Assembly (NCBI GenBank): GCA_000231825.2
Contig: JH720365.1
Coordinates: forward strand, 186,001 to 250,000
Source of the DNA: Tetrahymena elliotti 4EA
Lineage: Eukaryota; Ciliophora; Oligohymenophorea; Hymenostomatida; Tetrahymenidae
Direction: 5' to 3'
DNA: 64,000 bases
A program made the position numbers and the translations under genes. Below are positions 1-12,485 of the stretch, in pieces. Positions within the stretch are counted from its first letter, which is position 1. The number at the start of each line of letters is the position of its first letter. The notes beneath the pieces are model-generated. The model ran no database searches and was not told the DNA's origin. It worked only from the letters and a program-made list of their open reading frames with translations.

Positions 1-3000
1 TAAAAACTTCTATTTTTTACTAAGACAGTGAGGACTCTACCCCTGCCTAAAAAAACGAATAATTTTACTGTTCTGATAATGTATTTATTGACTTTTTAGA
101 TATCCTAAAAGTTTAAGGGATAGAAGATACTTGCGTTTAATACCATTTCAATCAAATTTTCTCAGCTCTTCTTGCTTTTAAACCTGAAACTGTAAACTTT
201 TAATTTTTACCATAAAATAACTTAAATCTAATTTTTAGTAAAGTTAAATAAGAAATCATTTTAATTTTTTATTTTTAAAAATGTTTTTTATGTTTAAAGC
301 CCAATTCTAAAACCAAGTATTTTTAGATATAAAATTTATCATGCAAATTTCTAAAAATTTATATGCTTATTCTTATTCAAAAAAGGTTCAATCTCTAGTG
401 CTTGAAAAACATTAAAATGAATAGTTACTAAGTTATGTGTATAAGTATATTGGAGATTTTGATATTTCAGATGTAATAGAAAAAATTTGCTTTTAGCTTT
501 ATGAACCTAGCGAAAATATTGCAATCGATTATTTAAGAAGACAGGAAGGATCGATTATAAAAATCATTAATGAACTGCTAGATTTGATTAGCATTAATAC
601 CGATGAGTTTGATCTCAAAAGTATATGCAGGATGATTAAAAATATTATCAAGAAATCTTATGCTCATAGCCATTCATAGACTTTTATCAAGTTTTCAAAT
701 ATTATTTTTGCTTAGTCTAGGGTAGAGGTGTATATAAATATTCTTATAAATTCAAAATCTACTTTAGCAGTTTGCGAAATAGCTTAGTTATTTATATCTG
801 CTCTACAATTTATTTAGCAAAATATAAATGAGTCAGATTAAAAACTCAATTCTCCCAAACACTTTCAATGTAAATGAAATTTCTTATATTTGATGATGAA
901 TTATCAAAAATGATAGAATAAATTAATTTTATTAATAAAAAAGAATAATTTGAAAAAATATGGCTATAAAGTTTAATTTAAAATCTGAGAAGAATTAAAG
1001 AAAAGAAATTAGAATACGTAGATGCAAAAAAGACGCTCATGACATAATTTGAATAAACTATTTAAATATTTGGAAATGATAAATTATGCATTATCGATTT
1101 GGTATTTGAAATGGTAAAACTCAATGATCCTAATATAGTCAATGAAATTATCATGTAAGACTATCCTCAACTGATATTCGTAAATGTTTTTTTTATTCGG
1201 AATATAATTCTGTAACAAAAACCAATTATCAAATTAATCTATTTTGTTTGATTTAGATCTTATTTATTCAGTTTACTTTATTAAACAAAATTAAATTTAT
1301 TAAAAAAGTCTTTCCTTTTTGAATATGATTGGAATAATCTTCTCCATGAAAAAATCTATTCCATGATAAACTATTTGGTTAATTCTGTAATAGGCTCCTA
1401 ACACTCTAGCTAATTTACAGATAATCATAGCTTTATTCTTCTAAAAGATGTAATTTAGAATTTCTTTAAACTTTCTTTCTTTATTTGTATAACATAAATA
1501 TTTCAGCTTATAACAAATGTTGAGGTGTACAAAAAGATTCGTAAGGCTTAATCGGATGATACAGTTATACTTAGCGTAAAAAGAATTCAAATTAAAAAAC
1601 CAAATATGGCTTTTATCATAAAAATTGCTGAGTGTCTTGAGAAGTTAAGATAAGAAGTACCTGAAGTAAATTAAATGCTGGAAGCAATGTAAAGTCTATA
1701 AAAAGGTAAAAAAACTAAATATTTTATGAGGGTAATTTTGAAAAATAATTAATTGATATTAAAAAGAAAAATGGGAAGATTTTTGTAGAAATTTCCTGAA
1801 GAAAAACCTCGATTTGCAGAAAGTATAGCTAGGACAATATGATAAATAGCGCGACATTATATAAGAGAGCAATTTTACAGAAGGAAAATTTATTAAATAA
1901 TCAAATAATTCCAAAAAGCTTGCTGAAAGATTTAGAAAGAATAGTGGGAAAGATATGAGCCTATTTGTCTTAAATCCATCCAATAAAAAATTTTCTACAG
2001 TAAATTTGATACTAATTTTTGATTTAAAAAGTCATTTATGACGAAAGCATAAAATTATAATTTCACCTAATAATTTTTTATGTTCTTCAAATTAAATTTA
2101 GAGCAGTAACGACACTTCTTAGAAGAACGAATAAGGATATTAAAAGAGAAATGAAATTTCTAATTAATTGCTAACTCATATATAAAGAAGAAGATTAATG
2201 GAAGATAATTATTCTGATGAAAAAGAAAAAGATGAGTTCTCATAATGCTAGTCAAGAAAAAAACTTTCAATAAGTGTAGAAAGAAAAAATTCAAGTAGCA
2301 TCGTAATTTAGAATATTAATTTAGATAATGATGAAATCGATGTTAAATCAAAAGACTAAAATGAGAATTAGAATACTTAAAATTATATTCAAGCAAAATA
2401 AACTGATATCCTTGATCACTTAGATGATTCATGGGAAACAAGTAGGAAAAGAATAATTACATTAGGAAGCTCTAATAAAAGTGGAATTAGTTATGATTAA
2501 ACTTAGGTATAAAAAAATAAATTATACAATTAAGAAAAAAATATACCGGACTAAAGTGTGTAAGATGCATAAATAGAATAGATTATGTTAAAAAAGAAAT
2601 CTGATAACAATCAAACCAAGACATCCTCATTCGGAGCGAAATTGTAAGAAAATTTAGAAATCAAGAAAAAGAAATTCTCATATGATGAGAATAACAGCAG
2701 TTAATTTTTACTCAGTCCAAGAATATTTCATAGAAGAAAGAGAGTTAAATCTTAACCTAATTTGTGCAAAGACTATAGTAGTGATAATTAAATAAATGAC
2801 TCACCAATCAAAAAAATGAATGATGAATAAATTAAGATAGAAGATTTTAATTCTCTTTTTATTAGTACTGAAAATTCAAATAAAGATAAATTTACCACCA
2901 TAAAAATTTAATCCAGCTGCTCTATTGAAAACAATAATTAACCTGATTAAAATTAATCTAGTTCTTAAACACTGGCATTGTCTGATTTTTCCAATGTTTC

Positions 3001-4146
3001 TCCTTCTAAGAGACATTCTAAATCTCAAATTTTGAAATAAAGCTGTTCACTAAAAGAAAATTACTTTGATGAGAAAACACCAAATGAGAAAAGTGATTCC
3101 TTTGTTAAATCTTTAGTACAAAGTAGAAATAATTTTAAAATAAGTTCCATTTAAATATCAAATAAAATATTCAAATCAGCAAAAAAATAAAAAAAGTCAT
3201 CTATTCATTCAACAGAATAGATCGAAAGCATACCAAAAATAAATGAAGAAGAAAACGATTCTCACAGCGAAACTGAGTTGAGTAACTCGAAATCCAATTC
3301 TAAAAGTGATAGTTCTTCTGATCTCTAAAAATTAGATCAAGATTGTATCTAATCATCTTAAATTAATATTGAAAAAAATCGTATTTCAAAAGACCCTATA
3401 ATTTCATTTGAGCTGGAACAAAAGAATATAGAAGAAGCATAAAATAACTAAGATTAGTTTTGGCTCATGACAAAACCAAAAAGTGATTCACAAAATTTCT
3501 TTAGAGACTATGAAATAAGGGACACTGATACATCTTTCTATATGAATGAAAAGAGAGAATCTAGAAAACTAACTGACGAATCACGTAAATCATTAATTTT
3601 AATTTAACTTTTTTTAAATTGCTAATTATTCAAAAAGCAAAACAAGATTCTATCTCAGAATTCTTTAGCAATAATAACAAGGGAAATGATTAAAAATTAG
3701 ATGAAATAAATTCTTAAAAAATAGATGATACAACTCCAAATGTTAACCTAACAAGGAGGAGAAAAGAAAGCATATTTGAAATGTCATTCTTAAGCCCAAT
3801 CTGCTAAATGATAAGCAAAGATGAAACAGAAAGTAGTATAAACAACGAAGAATATGAAAACTCTGATTAAATATCAAGCATTCTGTCTCAGCGTCTAAGC
3901 ATAAATAAAAGTATTAACCTATACTAAAATTAAGATAAAAATTCTAACTAATAAAATTATGAATATTTCTCTTCATAATCTTCATAAGACTAAAATGTTA
4001 AATAAAATACACAAAATGATTAAAACCAAAAATTCTAATAAAATGTAACATAAAATGACACTACTTACTCTATATAATAAGAAAATGATAAATCTAAAAG
4101 TATAAATGACGATTTCCTTAATCAAGGATCTTCTTTTATTCTTTGA
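1..4146 (+). CDS. SAPS-domain protein, PP6/Sit4 phosphatase regulatory subunit (5' end missing)
   Basis: Likely scaffold that docks a PP6/Sit4-type catalytic subunit; this role is known for the SAPS family and inferred here. The gene enters from outside the window. Translation with TAA/TAG as Gln gives a helical-repeat domain with family hallmarks: FLFEYDWNNLLH matches the SAPS 'F.WNNFLH' core, followed by a stretch ending IIKIAECLEKL that fits the 'GHLTRIAN' region, then KWEDFC. Introns are visible at about 870..916, 1212..1256, 1706..1766, 2000..2101 and 3585..3637; another lies between about 190 and 326, with uncertain ends. From about 2100 to the TGA at 4144-4146 the protein is a roughly 650-residue Ser/Asn/Gln/Lys-rich acidic tail with no recognisable domain. 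Such tails vary between SAPS proteins. Family call fairly sure; 5' exon structure approximate. Confidence 0.72.
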
Positions 4147-5779
4147 ATTTCAATTTGACAACAGATATTATAACAAATCTATGGTAACATGGATTAAGTC
4201 TCTTGCTTGCTTATTTAAAAAATATATAAAATGAACATTTTTAATTCAAGAAAATAAGAGTTATTAAATATTTAAAACAATATTGTAATATATTTAGATA
4301 ATAATGATAATAATTTAAAATGAGTTTATTTAAACTCATTCCTTTTTTATAAACCACCAACTAACTTACCTACTTTCTCACTAGTTATAATTAAGATATA
4401 TCAGATTTAAGGTAATAAATACTAATTAATTCATATATGAAGAAATAAGTCAAATTTTTAACAACAATAAACTAAATCTCACACTTTCTATCCATCCAGC
4501 CATTTTTCTACTAAAAAACATTAAATTTGATAAATATAATTTTTATAAAAATATTATTTAAAATAAAATTATGAACACTTTTGTAATATATTTATAAGTA
4601 TTATTATTATTTTAATCCATTTTGGTATTTATTTGTTTATTTCTTAAATATAACTAATAACTTATTTCTATCATTTCTTCACCATTTACTTCTTTGAAAT
4701 ATTAGAATAATATTTTTAATCTATATGTTATGTAAATTAAAAAAAAATTAATTACCAAAATATAAACATTTTTATTTGAATTTATTTATGTTAAATTAAA
4801 TTATGCAATTTATTTTTTTAATAATTTTATTGAGATAAGCAGAAAAGAAAAATATGTCAATGATTTTATAAATTATTTCTTAATAAATATTTAAAAAATC
4901 CCTTCATTAATTAGTATTTAGATTTACTTGAATTAATTCACTTTATCAATGTTTCTATAAAGATTTTTGTGAAGACTTTTAGATTCTTGAAAGATTCTGA
5001 AAATATAAAATTTTTTTTCCCATAAAATCTAATAAATAAGATTTAATTAATAAATTTACTTAATTTTTTTACATTTTTTATTTGAGAAAAATAACTTTTT
5101 TTGAAAAATCAAAATTTTAAAAACATTTTACAATATTAATTTTAAATTTTGAAAGAAGAATGAATGAATTTACATTTTATTTGATATTTCTTTATTTTTA
5201 AAATAAAATTTATTTACTTCTATCAGAATCATCAAAATTAATTTTAGTTTACAGTTTTTACATGCTTATTTTTAAGATTTAATAGCTCATAATTTACCTA
5301 ATTCATGAAGAGAAAATCAATAATTTATTTTTGTAATGCAAAAGTATACAAATTATGGATTCATTAAAATTGCCAAAAGAATAGAAAAATAGCCATAAAT
5401 CTAAAACTTTTATTTTGAAGTCTACTGAAATTAGTAAATATTATTTAGTATATAATTTAAAATAAATTATCTCATATTTATAAATAGATTTCTAAAAAAA
5501 CCAAGTAAATTTTTATAAGTATGTATTCAATAGATTAATTCTTTTGAGTTTGTGGATGAAAAAGATTACATTAAATAAGTATTATATTGATAGATAATGT
5601 AAATTCATAGCAAAGAATGCTTATATATTTTTTTTTAACATAATAATACTAAAATTATTATCTTATTATCAATCATTTATACTCAAATAAATAGCAATTT
5701 TAATTAATAAATTTAGAAAAACAAATATTGTTATTGAGTTAATAATAGTTCTTTAAATATTTAATAGGGTTTATTTCTA
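4147..5779. other. Intergenic AT-rich spacer
   Basis: About 1.6 kb between the SAPS gene stop and the start of the first ion channel. It consists of A and T runs with frequent TGA in all frames. No gene or structured RNA was recognised. It should hold the 3' UTR of the SAPS gene and the promoter of the channel, but I see no specific motif. Confidence 0.6.
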
Positions 5780-8700
5780 ATGGATGATATTAATGAGGTA
5801 AATAGAGTTTAATTGAAAACTATATAACCACATCCAGGCCCAATAGAAGATAATAGTCAGTTAAGTGAAATTATTTCATATTCTGGTACTATAGTTTCTG
5901 ATAAATTTACTCTGAGCGAAACCCTATCCCATTCTCCTGAGAAGTAGAGTAAGTAGTAATATCTCTTCAAGTAAGGATCTCTTGGGTTATAGTAACAAAG
6001 ATCGAAAAAATTTAATGCTAGTAACCAGAGGATATTTAGCTAAAAGTCTTAATCTTTTATGCTAACTCAAGAAGATGATAAAACATCCCAATAAGATACT
6101 CCTAATTTGCGTTTTAAGTCTTAATCAAATATTCACGATAACTTATCTATTAAAGAAGATGATTAAGAAAAATTCTAATCAATGGATATGGAAAATAAAT
6201 ATTAGAAACATAAAAATTAATAGTTTTTTGGCTAGTCTGAATAAAGAGGTTAACCTTCAAACATATTTTCACATCATAATTCAAATAGCTAAAGTATAAA
6301 TTTTAATTATAATAATAATCATAATCACCAAAGATAAGCAAGCAGTCTTTCAACTTTTTCGTTTTAGTAATTTCTTCCAAATTAAACAGCGGTTTTTAAA
6401 AATGATTCTCAATCAAGCTAGTCTCCAGCAAAATATGGAATTTCTGATGAATTGTTATCAGATATTATAAAATATTAAGATGAGTAAGAAAACCTATATT
6501 CTGTGCCTCATCCAACTTATAAGGTAGATACTCAAGATAATATTGCATATAAAAGCTTAAAAGACCAGTTGATTAGTGTTAATAACAATAATAATAATAA
6601 TACTAAAGGAACAAATAATTCTAAATTTTAGTAAAGTATATTTCAAACAGAGCATTTAGTTACTCACTCAGATGATTAGATAGACTACACAGATAATCAT
6701 TTTACAAATTTAAATAACAAAAGCCTAAATGAACTTAATTATGATGATGAAATCAGTAAATCCTATGCTAACCATAATAATGCTACTAATTAGCATACTT
6801 CAGAAATATCTTAAACAACTATGAATGCTATTAATGAATATGAAATGAAAGATTTGAGCAACTCTAATAGAAAAAAAAGACAAAAAAATATTTCTCGTAT
6901 ACAACTTACAAATGAAGATTTAGTTGAAATGGAACAAGAAGAAGATGACTAAGAAGATGGAGATAAATTGGATAAAAATTTAGAAAATTAGGCCAAGTAA
7001 GAAGTCAAAGATGACCCCAATACAAAAGAATTAAATCCAGATTAAATTTAAGTAGATTAAAAAAAGTTTTTGAAAATTAATGTTGTAAGTAGCATAAGTA
7101 TATAAAGTAAATCTCCAGCTGGGTTAAAGACAAGTTCTATCAATTATTTTTCTAATTTAAACAATATTCCTTCAAAAATTTCTGGTGGTAGTGAAATCCC
7201 TAAATTCAAAAGTGAAATAGCAGGAAATAGTGTCAGCTAAAGAAGAGATGATTTTTCTAATCTTTAATTAGTGCTAAAAAGCAATTTAGATAGTTAATCT
7301 AATCAGCAAGATTACGAAGACGATAGCAATAATAGACGTGAAAAGAGTAAATCAATAGCCTTAAATGTTATCCTAGCTCTTTAAAAAGCTAGGTAGAAGC
7401 ACTTGGAGATTGCAAGAGCAGATAAATAATAAAAAATTATGAATAAAGTAAAGGATTTTATCAGAATTTTAAAAGTTAGGTCAAAATTGAGATCTCCCTC
7501 TCTTATTTAAAAGAAGGTTTTAGATGTAATTAATGATTTAGTTTTTGTTAATCGTTAAAATGTTAGCAGATAGAAATCAAGACATCCTTCGTTAAGACTT
7601 TCAAGAGCTATGATAAAACTTTAAGTTTTTTCTTCTCAGTCTTTTTACTAAATGTACAAAAAAGTAAATATTCCTCTATTTCATCCCTAGAGTAAGTTCA
7701 AAATGATTTGGGATCTCATACACATTCTGATTATTATTTTGATATTTATATATATTCCTATCCAAATTGTAACTGGATAAAATATGGGTGCTTTGATTTA
7801 AAGAGAAGATAGCTGGGGTATTGCTATTATATTTATTTTCTTATTTTTTATAATTGATATGATGATATCTTTCAATACAGGAATTTATGACTAAGGAATC
7901 GTTAATGAAAATAGAAAAGATGTTTCATTAACCTACATTAAAAATTAAATGATTTTGGACATTTTGTATAGTATTAGTATCTTAAAAACCTACTATGATA
8001 TGGAGTCTTCATATATTTTTTCTATTATTTGCTGCTTCATTTTGTTATTTAAAGTCTTAAAAGTTTATAAAATTGTCAACAACTTTACTGATATTTTGCT
8101 ATCAATAAGGAATAATACTAAACTATATTATTTAGTAGAGTTATTAAGTCTTCTAGGCACAATCTTATTTGTGGGGCATGTAAAAAAATAACGAAAATAA
8201 TTGCATTTTAATTTTTAAATAAAATACATTTTTTAACTTCAATATCCAAAAAATTATTTTAATATATTCTTTTGAAAAAAGATGTTTGGATGCGCTTTTT
8301 GGAAAGCGGCAGAGCTTAATAATGATGATTCAAGTAAAAATTGGATGAAACAAATAGGAGTTTAAGATTCTTCTTGGTAAAATAAGTAAAATATTTTCAT
8401 TGTAGAGTTTTAGTTAATCTTATTAAAATTTTCCTTTAATTTTTTGTTAAAATAAATTTTTTTATAAAAAAAGATATTTATATGCAATTTATTATTCTAT
8501 AACAACTATGATTACTGTTGGGTATGGAGATATAAGTCCATAAAATAATACAGAAATTCTTATGGCTATTATTTATATGTTGTTGAGCAGTGTAATTTTT
8601 GGATACAGCTTGAATACTATTGGTGTAATTATTAAGGAAATATAAAAAGATGGGCATTATATTAAGGAATAGATGTCTCTTGTAAATAGATATTTAAATG

Positions 8701-11700
8701 ATAAAAATATTGGAAGAGACTTAAAAGTATCAATAAGAATGTTTCTTTAATATAAACTTAAATCAAAAAATATGATTAGTCTTGAATAAGAGAAATATAT
8801 TTTGGATGAGCTATCTACCCACTTAAGAGAAAAGCTTATTGCTGAAGAAAATATGAACATTATGAGATAATGCAAAAGTACATTTTCTCATTTTTCTGAG
8901 GAGTGTCTTTAAAAGTTAGCTTTAAGAGTCAAGTAAGTGAGGGTTTCTAAGAATGAAATGATTTTTGAAGAGGGTTAATTAGATGATGATCCTCTCTTTT
9001 ACTTTATTCAAAGAGGCTCTATTGAGCTGTTCGTTGAAAGTGTCAAAGGTGATTATAATTTTACAACTCTTGCAATTCTAAATGAAGGAAAATCATTAGG
9101 AGAACCATCAATTTATGTAGATCAAATTAAAACAGTATCTGCTAAGGCAACTGAAATGAGCATACTAAGAACTTTAAGCAAGTCAGATATTTTGGATGTT
9201 TTGAGGTTTTTTCCTAAAGATTATGAAAAGTTTTGCTTCTTTAGAGATGAAATTTAATTCAATAAACATACCAATAAATTAAATTAAAGCTGTTTTATGT
9301 GCTAATCTTATCATCATACTATCAATGAATGTCCTTCTTTGCATTTTATAGCAGATAAAGAAAAAATAGTTTTAAGTCATATTTATTCTTAATATCAGAC
9401 AAGAGAGCATGCAGAAAGAGTGAAGAAAAGAAGAATGAATGCAGTTTCTAATCAAAACTCAATTAAGTAATTAAGAGATGCTTTTATCAGCAGACAAAAA
9501 GAAGAAATGATGCTTATTACTTGGGACAGTGAAGAAAATTAAATGGTAATGGCTTCTGAAGGATAAGATGAAAGCCTTATGAATCAAACAAATCGTTAAT
9601 CCTACCATACAAATTATACATAAAGATTTAATAACTATTATCCCAACAACAATTATAGTTAAGTAAGCAACTAAAAGTATAGCAACAATAACTTATTTAA
9701 TAGAAGTAAAATTGGAAAATCAGGGTTTTATCTTGAAAAAACAGTGAATACAATAAGAGAAGGTGATATTTATAGCAGAAGAAGTCGAAATTAGGAATCT
9801 TCTTCCTCATCTGATTCCAATAAATCTCCATCATCAAACTCTTCTCATTCCTCTTCATTTCTGTCTCAGTCATTTGTTGTATTAGGGAGAGATAAAAAAT
9901 CAGTATTTAATTAGAACCATCATCATATTATTAACCAAGGTAACATGCAAACATTTTAACCCTAAAACTTATTAAGCTCTTAAGCTTCCTAAAATTCAAA
10001 TCCTTTACAAATAAAAGGATTATTTAAAATGACTGAAACTATTGAAAATCCTTAGAGAGTAGACGAAGAAAAAAAGAGGGATAGTAAGAATTATCATAAC
10101 ATAGAAAATCCAGATGAATCTAATAAAGGATCTGATTAAGTTGGTGATGAAAGATTAACAAATCATCACTCCATCCAGTTTAAAAGAACAGAGTCAAGTG
10201 TTCAAAAAAACGCATAGTTAATGTCATCTATATCAGGTGGAAATGAAAACAATATGTTTTATGGTACTTAATTAAACTTAACTCCTGATAAGGGAGGTAG
10301 AACAAGAAATTATTCAATGAATACTTCTAAATCTAATTAAAAACCTCCCTAAGCACCTACATCTACCTAACCTAGAATTGGGTAAAGAGCTCTAAGCATT
10401 AGATTGAGTAGTAATACAAATATACAGTCATAAAATGGAAATAACAATTCAATAAATATTGTTGACTATTATCCACCTCCAAATGGAAACAGTAATACTC
10501 TTGAAGTTCCAAAAGTATAATAGAGAAAAGATAGTGCAGATACCAATCGTATGAATTCTTCAATGACTCATAGATCAAAATAAAATGGAGAAAATGATTA
10601 TAATACAGGTAGAACAAGTTATTAAAATAATCCAAATTAAAATGTTGCTTAAACTTAGTAGAGTGGAAACTATTAACATAATAGTGCTTTCACATTCAGT
10701 AATAATAGCCATGTATAAAATAATACTGCATATTTTGATAATCAAAATTGCGTCTAAGGTAAAACTTAAAAAATTCACTTTGATAAATATTCAGAACTAC
10801 CATTCTACAACACAAATGAAATTGCTGAAGAAAGTTCTACATTATCTAAATAATCTGTAGGCATGGGTGGAATTAACATTGTTAGAGGAAATTCAACAAG
10901 AAAAAGTACTAGAAACCCTTTCAAAAGATAAAGCAATATTAATCAATCACAATTTTAACAGCAACATCTTTAGAACTAAAGAAGTAGCATGCATAATACC
11001 AGTGAAGATAACGATTAAATTAATAAGAATATTAAGTTATTAATTAGTCTTCTTTAAGAAAAAAGCCCTAATAAAAGTATACCTCCTATTGAAGGAATTT
11101 CTAATAAAATAAGCAATTCACCAATGTATTAAAGAAAGAATACATCACTTACTTAACCTTAATCAGCCCAATCTCAATCATAATCAAGACAACAAAATTT
11201 TTCAACCTTTTACTAAAATTACTTAAATTAGTTAAATGGTAATAATAATTAGGTTATCCCTCCAATACCAGGATTACTAAACTAATATTCTTAACAATCA
11301 ACACACAATTAAGATAATTAAGTCATTTTAAATGGAATATAGCCATAACAATTTTTAAAGAGAAGAAAGAATATGGATGATGTGCTTATGAATTTTATAA
11401 TTCAATAAAATGAAGGCGTTTAGACAAATAATTAAGCTAACATACCATTAATTAAAAATGTTACTTCAACAACAACCAAAGATTTAAAAACAATTGTAAG
11501 TGGAATTCAAAATTCAGGTGTTTTAATCTAACCTACATCACCTATTAACCATAAACAATTTTAGAAAAATATAGTAATTTAAAGACAGCTAGATCAACAA
11601 TTCTCTTAAAAGTTAGCTAAATTTTAAACAGGCAATGATCTAGTAAGCAATTTAAATAACGATAAAAAAACAGAAAGGTAAAAGTATGAAGAATTTATAC

Positions 11701-11912
11701 AAAAAGATGTTCTTCAAGATTAGATCAAAGAATTTACTTATTATTACCCAGACCATAACTTGAGTTAAATTATTTAAAAAATAAAAACGTTAAAACTCAA
11801 TTTCTCCAGCGCTTTTGGAAAATATACTGTTTACAACTATAAAAACTATCAAATGTATCCATACAAACAAAAAAACATTGAATAAATTAAGTAATAGTAG
11901 AATGAAGTCTGA
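5780..11912 (+). CDS. Cyclic-nucleotide-gated-like K+ channel with CCHC zinc-knuckle (paralogue A)
   Basis: Predicted 1980-residue membrane channel; exons 5780..8179, 8282..8385 and 8474..11912. The first ~620 residues are Gln/Asn/Ser-rich. Hydrophobic segments S1-S5 follow in the exon ending at 8179 (for example IWDLIHILIIILIFIYIP). The pore helix and filter at about 8495-8545 read TTMITVGYGDISP; GYGD is the K+ selectivity signature. A cyclic-nucleotide-binding domain follows (around 8870-9230: FYFIQRGSIELFVE, then LGEPSI). The phosphate-cassette arginine is not evident, so ligand binding is unproven. Directly after it comes CFMCQSYHHTINEC, a C-x2-C-x4-H-x4-C zinc-knuckle pattern. The remaining ~850 residues are low complexity, ending with a conserved IKEFTYYYPDHNLSQII block. 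TGA stop at 11910-11912. Paralogue of the convergent gene at 12486..17225. Confidence 0.85.
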
Positions 11913-12485
11913 CATTTATTTCAAATTAAAATTTCTTCAAATAATTTATTTAATTCTTGATTAATAGATTGACTATTACAAATTTACTTAACCAATTTTG
12001 TAAAGATTAAAAAAAATAAATTTTATCCAAAATCTATCTTAATCCCTTTATTTAAAGTAAATTAAAAAATAAATCAAAGTTTATGAACATAATTTAAATC
12101 AAATATTTCTCTATATTTTTGTTTAAGTACATCTAAAACTCTTATTTATTCAAAGTAACTTACTTCTTGAATTTCTTTCAAACATTTTATAATTTAATCA
12201 ATTTCTTTCTTGATTTAATTTTTTTAGAAAGATAATTGGCAAGTTGGTTATGAAATATTTAATAAATTGATATTATCTTAAATAATATTTTCTGTATTTA
12301 AATTTATATATTAAGTAAGAGAAAAATATAAAGAAAAATATGTTGCAAATAAACTCAAAAAACAATATCTTCTAATTTATTTAATTAAATTCTTAAAAAT
12401 TCTTTTATTTTTTTAAGGTTCTTCTTCAATTTTATGTTGTAATATTCAATAATTTTATTGATTAAAACATGAGCAGTTGAATAAT
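11913..12485. other. Short spacer between convergent channel genes, with an exon-like minus-strand frame
   Basis: This holds the 3' ends of both channel genes. On the minus strand a frame ending with TGA at 12074-12076 encodes a charged stretch (KKEIDQIIKCLKEIQEVSYF and following residues) that looks protein-like. No good GTAA donor joins it to the channel gene ending at 12486. It could be an unrecognised last exon, a decayed exon or chance. TGA is rare at this base composition, so long open frames arise easily. Confidence 0.3.

Noticed and set aside
1759..1983. 74-codon minus-strand open frame
   Set aside because: Shadow of the SAPS gene, whose plus-strand frame carries the conserved family residues.
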